Shown here: piece by piece, positions 61,101 to 64,000 of the stretch
Position numbering within the stretch: position 1 is the first letter of the stretch
Layout: every line of letters starts with the position of its first letter
Source: MFD04580-c1 sp963702995
GTDB lineage: Bacteria > Planctomycetota > Phycisphaerae > Tepidisphaerales > Tepidisphaeraceae
NCBI GenBank assembly: GCA_963702995.1
Contig: OY969783.1
Location: 6,510,001 to 6,574,000 of the forward strand
Length of the DNA stretch: 64,000 nucleotides
Direction: 5' to 3'
Made by a program: the position numbers and the translations under genes
The notes under the pieces: model-generated
What the model was told of the DNA's origin: nothing
Database searches by the model: none
The model's input: the letters and a program-made list of their open reading frames with translations, nothing else

Positions 61101-64000
61101 TGCCGTACGTCGAATCCCTGAACGAAACGGCGACCCCCGCCACCAGCGGGGCCGCCGGCGCGCTCGCGCCCACCGGCGCCGAAGCCGTGACCGGCGCGGA
61201 CTTGAAAGGCCTCTCACGCGTCTACACCGGGCCAGCCGGCCAGTCCGTGGAGCAGGACGACTACTTCTCGTTCGCCGGCCTGACCGGCCTCTCCGCAAGC
61301 CAGCTCGCCGCGCCGTCGCTCGGCCAGGCCAGCAACGACAGCTCGACCGGGAATTACCACCGCACGCTGTACGGGTACGACATCAGCGGCGATTCTTCCC
61401 GCGTCGTCAGCCCGACCGGCACCATCACCCGCACCGTCCACGACGGCCTCGGCCGCGTGATCAGCGTCTGGGTCGGCACGTCCGACGCTGGGGCCACAGA
61501 CACCAATCCCAACCCGGCCGGCGCGGGCGGCGGGAACGACATGGTGAAGATCAGCGACAACCTCTATGACAACGGCGGGGTCGGCGACGGGAACCTCACC
61601 CAGGCGGTTGACCATCCGGGCGCCGGCGCGGCCGACCGCTCCTCTGTTTACACCTACGACTGGCGCGACCGCCTCGTCGCCTCCAAGGGCGGCGCCACCG
61701 CCTCCGAGACCGACGGCGCCCACCGGCCGATCACCTTCCTCACCTACAACAACCTGGATGAGGTGACGGGGACCGACGTCTACGATGGCGACAACACGGT
61801 CGTCACGGCCAATGGCGGCGTGCCCGTCGCACCGGCCGCCTCGCTGCTGCGGGCTCGATCGACGGCCAACTACGACGAGCAGGGGCGGGTTTATCGTTCC
61901 AGCCTCTACAGCGTCGATCCCTCCAGCGGCGCGGTCGCCGCGGGGTCGATCGATACCAACACCTGGTACGACCATCGCGGCTTGGTCATCAAATCGGCCA
62001 CCACCGGATCGGCCGTCAGGAAGGTCGCCTATGACGGGGCCGGCCGCGCCGTCCAGAGCTTCATCACCGACGGCGGCGGCGACACGACCTGGGCCGACGC
62101 CGCCAATGTCACCGGCGACGCAGTGCTGACTGAATCCGATGTCACCTACGACCCCAACGGCTCCGCCCTGTTCACGGTCTCCAAGGATCGCCTGCCTGGC
62201 GCCACCGCGACCGGCGCGCTCGACGCTACCAGCGCCCGGGTCAGCTACGCGGCCGCCTGGTACGACCTGGCCGACCGCATGACCGCCTCCGAAAGCGTCG
62301 GCACCAACGGCGGCACGCCCTGGACGCGGCCCGCCAGCCCCGACGCCCGCGATGCATCGCACCTCGTGCAGACCCAGAGCTACGACGCCGCCGGCAACGT
62401 CGCCACCACCACCGACCCCCTCGGCGTCATCAGCAAGGCCACCTACGACGCGCTCGGCCGCGTAACCACCAGCATCGACAATTTTACTGGCGCCGCCCCC
62501 ACCAACGCCGCCGACCAGACGACCACTTACACCCACGACGGCGGCGATAACATCCTGACCCGCGCCGCCGTAATGCCCGCCGGCACGCCAAGCCAGGTCA
62601 CCCGCTACGTCTACGGCGTCTCGACCGCGTCGGGGAGCCCGGTCAGCTCCAACGACCTGCTGGCGGCCGTCCAATACCCCGACGCCTCCACCGGCGCTCC
62701 CAGCACCACCAACGCCGTCCATTACGGGTACGACGCACTGGGCGAAACGCTCATGAGAACCGACCCCAACGGCACGACCCACGGCTACGCCTACGACAGC
62801 CTCGGCCGCGTCACCACCGACACGGTCACGGCGCTGGGCGCCGGCGTCGACGGCTCGACCGCCAGGCTCGCGTATGCCTACAACAGCCAGGGCGGCCTCG
62901 ATACCGCCACCTCCTACGACGCGGCCGGCAACGCCCTCACCCAGGTCAAAGACGCCTACAACGGCCTTGGCCAGCTCACCAGCGAGGCCCAATCCCACTC
63001 CGGCGCCGTCTCGTCCGCCACGCAGACCGTCGGCTATTCCTACAGCGACCTTCCCCACGGCAGCCGCCTGACCACGCTGACCAGCCCGAACGGCCAGTCG
63101 GTCCTCTACGGCTACAACAGCGGCCTGGACGACACCATCGGCCGCGTCAGCTACCTGGCCGATGCCGGGACCGCCAGCCACTTCGTCGATTACACGTACC
63201 TGGGCGCCGGTCCGGTCGTCGGGCAGGCGCAGGGGAACGGCGTCACGCTCACCACCGGCCTGGACACCTTCGGACGCGTCGCCGACGTGAACTACACCAC
63301 GGCCGCCGGCGCCTCCACCGACCACTTCCAATACACCTACGACGCTAACGGCAACGTCCTGACCAAGAACAACGTCGTCCTGCCAAGCTCCAGCGAGCTG
63401 TACACCTATGACGCGCTCGATCGCCTGACGACCTTCGCCCGCGGCACGCTCTCGGCCAGCACCGCCGGCGGGCCGCTCGACACCATCGTCAGCCCCACGC
63501 ACAGCCAGAGCTGGGCGCTCGACGCCGTCGGCAACCAATCGTCGGTCACCACCGACGGAACGACCGCCGCCCGGGCGAGCAACGCCCGCAACCAGCTCGC
63601 GGCCGCCGGCGGCAATACGCTCGCCTACGACCCCAACGGCAACACCCTCACCGACGCCTCCGGCAAACAGTACGTCTACGACGCCTGGGATCGCCCCGTC
63701 ACGGTGAAGGACGCATCGGGGAACGTGATCGAGACCTACCGCTACGACGCGTTGGGGGAGCGGGTGACCGAGTCCCCGGCCGCCGGGGCGGCCACGGACC
63801 TGTACTACTCCGATGCTGGCCAGGTGATCGAGGAGCGCCAGGGGGGGCAGGGGGGCGTGACGACGGCGCGGGATGTCTGGGGCATCACTTACGTGAACGA
63901 CCTCGTCGTGAGGGACCAAAGCACCACGACGCCCGGCACGCTCGACCAGCGGCTGTACGCCCAGCACGACGCGAACTTCAACACCACCGCCTTGACCGAC
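55164..64000 (+). CDS. Giant secreted repeat / YD(Rhs)-repeat surface protein, C terminus outside window
   Basis: At least 2,940 residues. Start ATG 55164 (MKRIHRQAI) with GGGGG upstream; N-terminal planctomycete secretion-type motif RLEPLERRQLLTS, then WVGGDGSWSDPTHWSTGAVP, common in beta-helix surface proteins. Residues 150-1030 are four beta-rich blocks of about 252 residues. A fibronectin-III-like domain (about 58480-58720) follows, then a long YD/Rhs region (YDALGRVTT, YDAAGNVATTTDP, YDANGNVLTKN, YDAWDRPVTVKDASGN) to the end of the window. One C is missing in the C6 run at 58461-58466; adding it gives DGPPLSRSTLGISGTEV and an open frame to 64000. The tail, which would show any toxin or anchor, is not visible. 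Confidence 0.88.
55623..58270 (+). repeat. Large in-frame tandem repeats (about 756 bp period) in the giant surface protein
   Basis: Units begin at a WSAGxISM motif at 55623, 56379, 57132 and 57888 (spacings 756, 753 and 756 bp); the last is partial. Units 1 and 3 are close to identical in DNA over several hundred bases, including third positions, while unit 2 differs in its second half, giving an alternating A-B-A-B' order. Confidence 0.9.

Noticed and set aside
61214..63967. Minus-strand open frame of 917 codons, and another at 59738-61000
   Set aside because: They lie opposite the YD-repeat region. Their Gly/Val/Arg-rich text has no domain character, and the + strand reads as coherent YD repeats through the whole stretch.
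1..64000. Searched by eye for tRNA, rRNA and known riboswitches
   Set aside because: No cloverleaf, rRNA block or recognisable riboswitch was found; a covariance-model search was not possible here.

Overview
The window is about 64 kb of GC-rich bacterial DNA that reads as a planctomycete chromosome, probably on the Phycisphaerae / Tepidisphaera-like side. The phylum call rests on paired DUF1501/DUF1800 and DUF1549-DUF1553/DUF1501 genes, a cytochrome c-like + WD40 protein, an anaerobic sulfatase-maturase-type radical SAM enzyme, and a giant secreted protein with an N-terminal LEPLERRQLL motif. The class-level call is inference. No rRNA, tRNA, CRISPR array or phage was seen.

0-24 kb is a signalling region. 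It holds two very large minus-strand multidomain kinases: a double-core hybrid kinase (78-4875) and a CheB-CheR-PAS-kinase-receiver fusion (6422-11118). A complete IS630-type element (5006-6182) sits between them. Then come a membrane M48 protease, a PilZ protein, a split esterase, a Cache-HAMP-PAS-GAF-GGDEF-EAL protein, and a co-directional kinase / single-domain receiver / receiver-GGDEF trio. PilZ, GGDEF and EAL proteins together make this a c-di-GMP neighbourhood.

24-41 kb is mostly housekeeping: ubiX and ubiE/menG (quinone), a D-amino-acid aminotransferase, a DUF502 membrane protein, a regulatory PTS run (hpf, ptsN, ptsH, ptsI), an RNase E/G with a very long charged tail, an ammonium transporter, a type II NADH dehydrogenase, MltA and a TlpA-like thioredoxin.

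41-53.5 kb carries a beta-CASP metallo-beta-lactamase RNase and two planctomycete-type secreted clusters (DUF1800-DUF1501; DUF1549/1553-DUF1501-PPC with a divergent cytochrome/WD40 gene). 53.7-64 kb carries the radical SAM maturase, followed 115 bp later by a giant repeat/YD(Rhs)-type surface protein that runs off the window.

Two points affect the whole window. First, at least twelve otherwise well-conserved genes are interrupted by one-base frame changes. Most behave as single-base deletions, and two can be placed exactly in G/C homopolymers, so many are probably sequence errors; those genes are annotated here over their full restored span. Second, the intergenic gaps are full of dispersed palindromes of several families.
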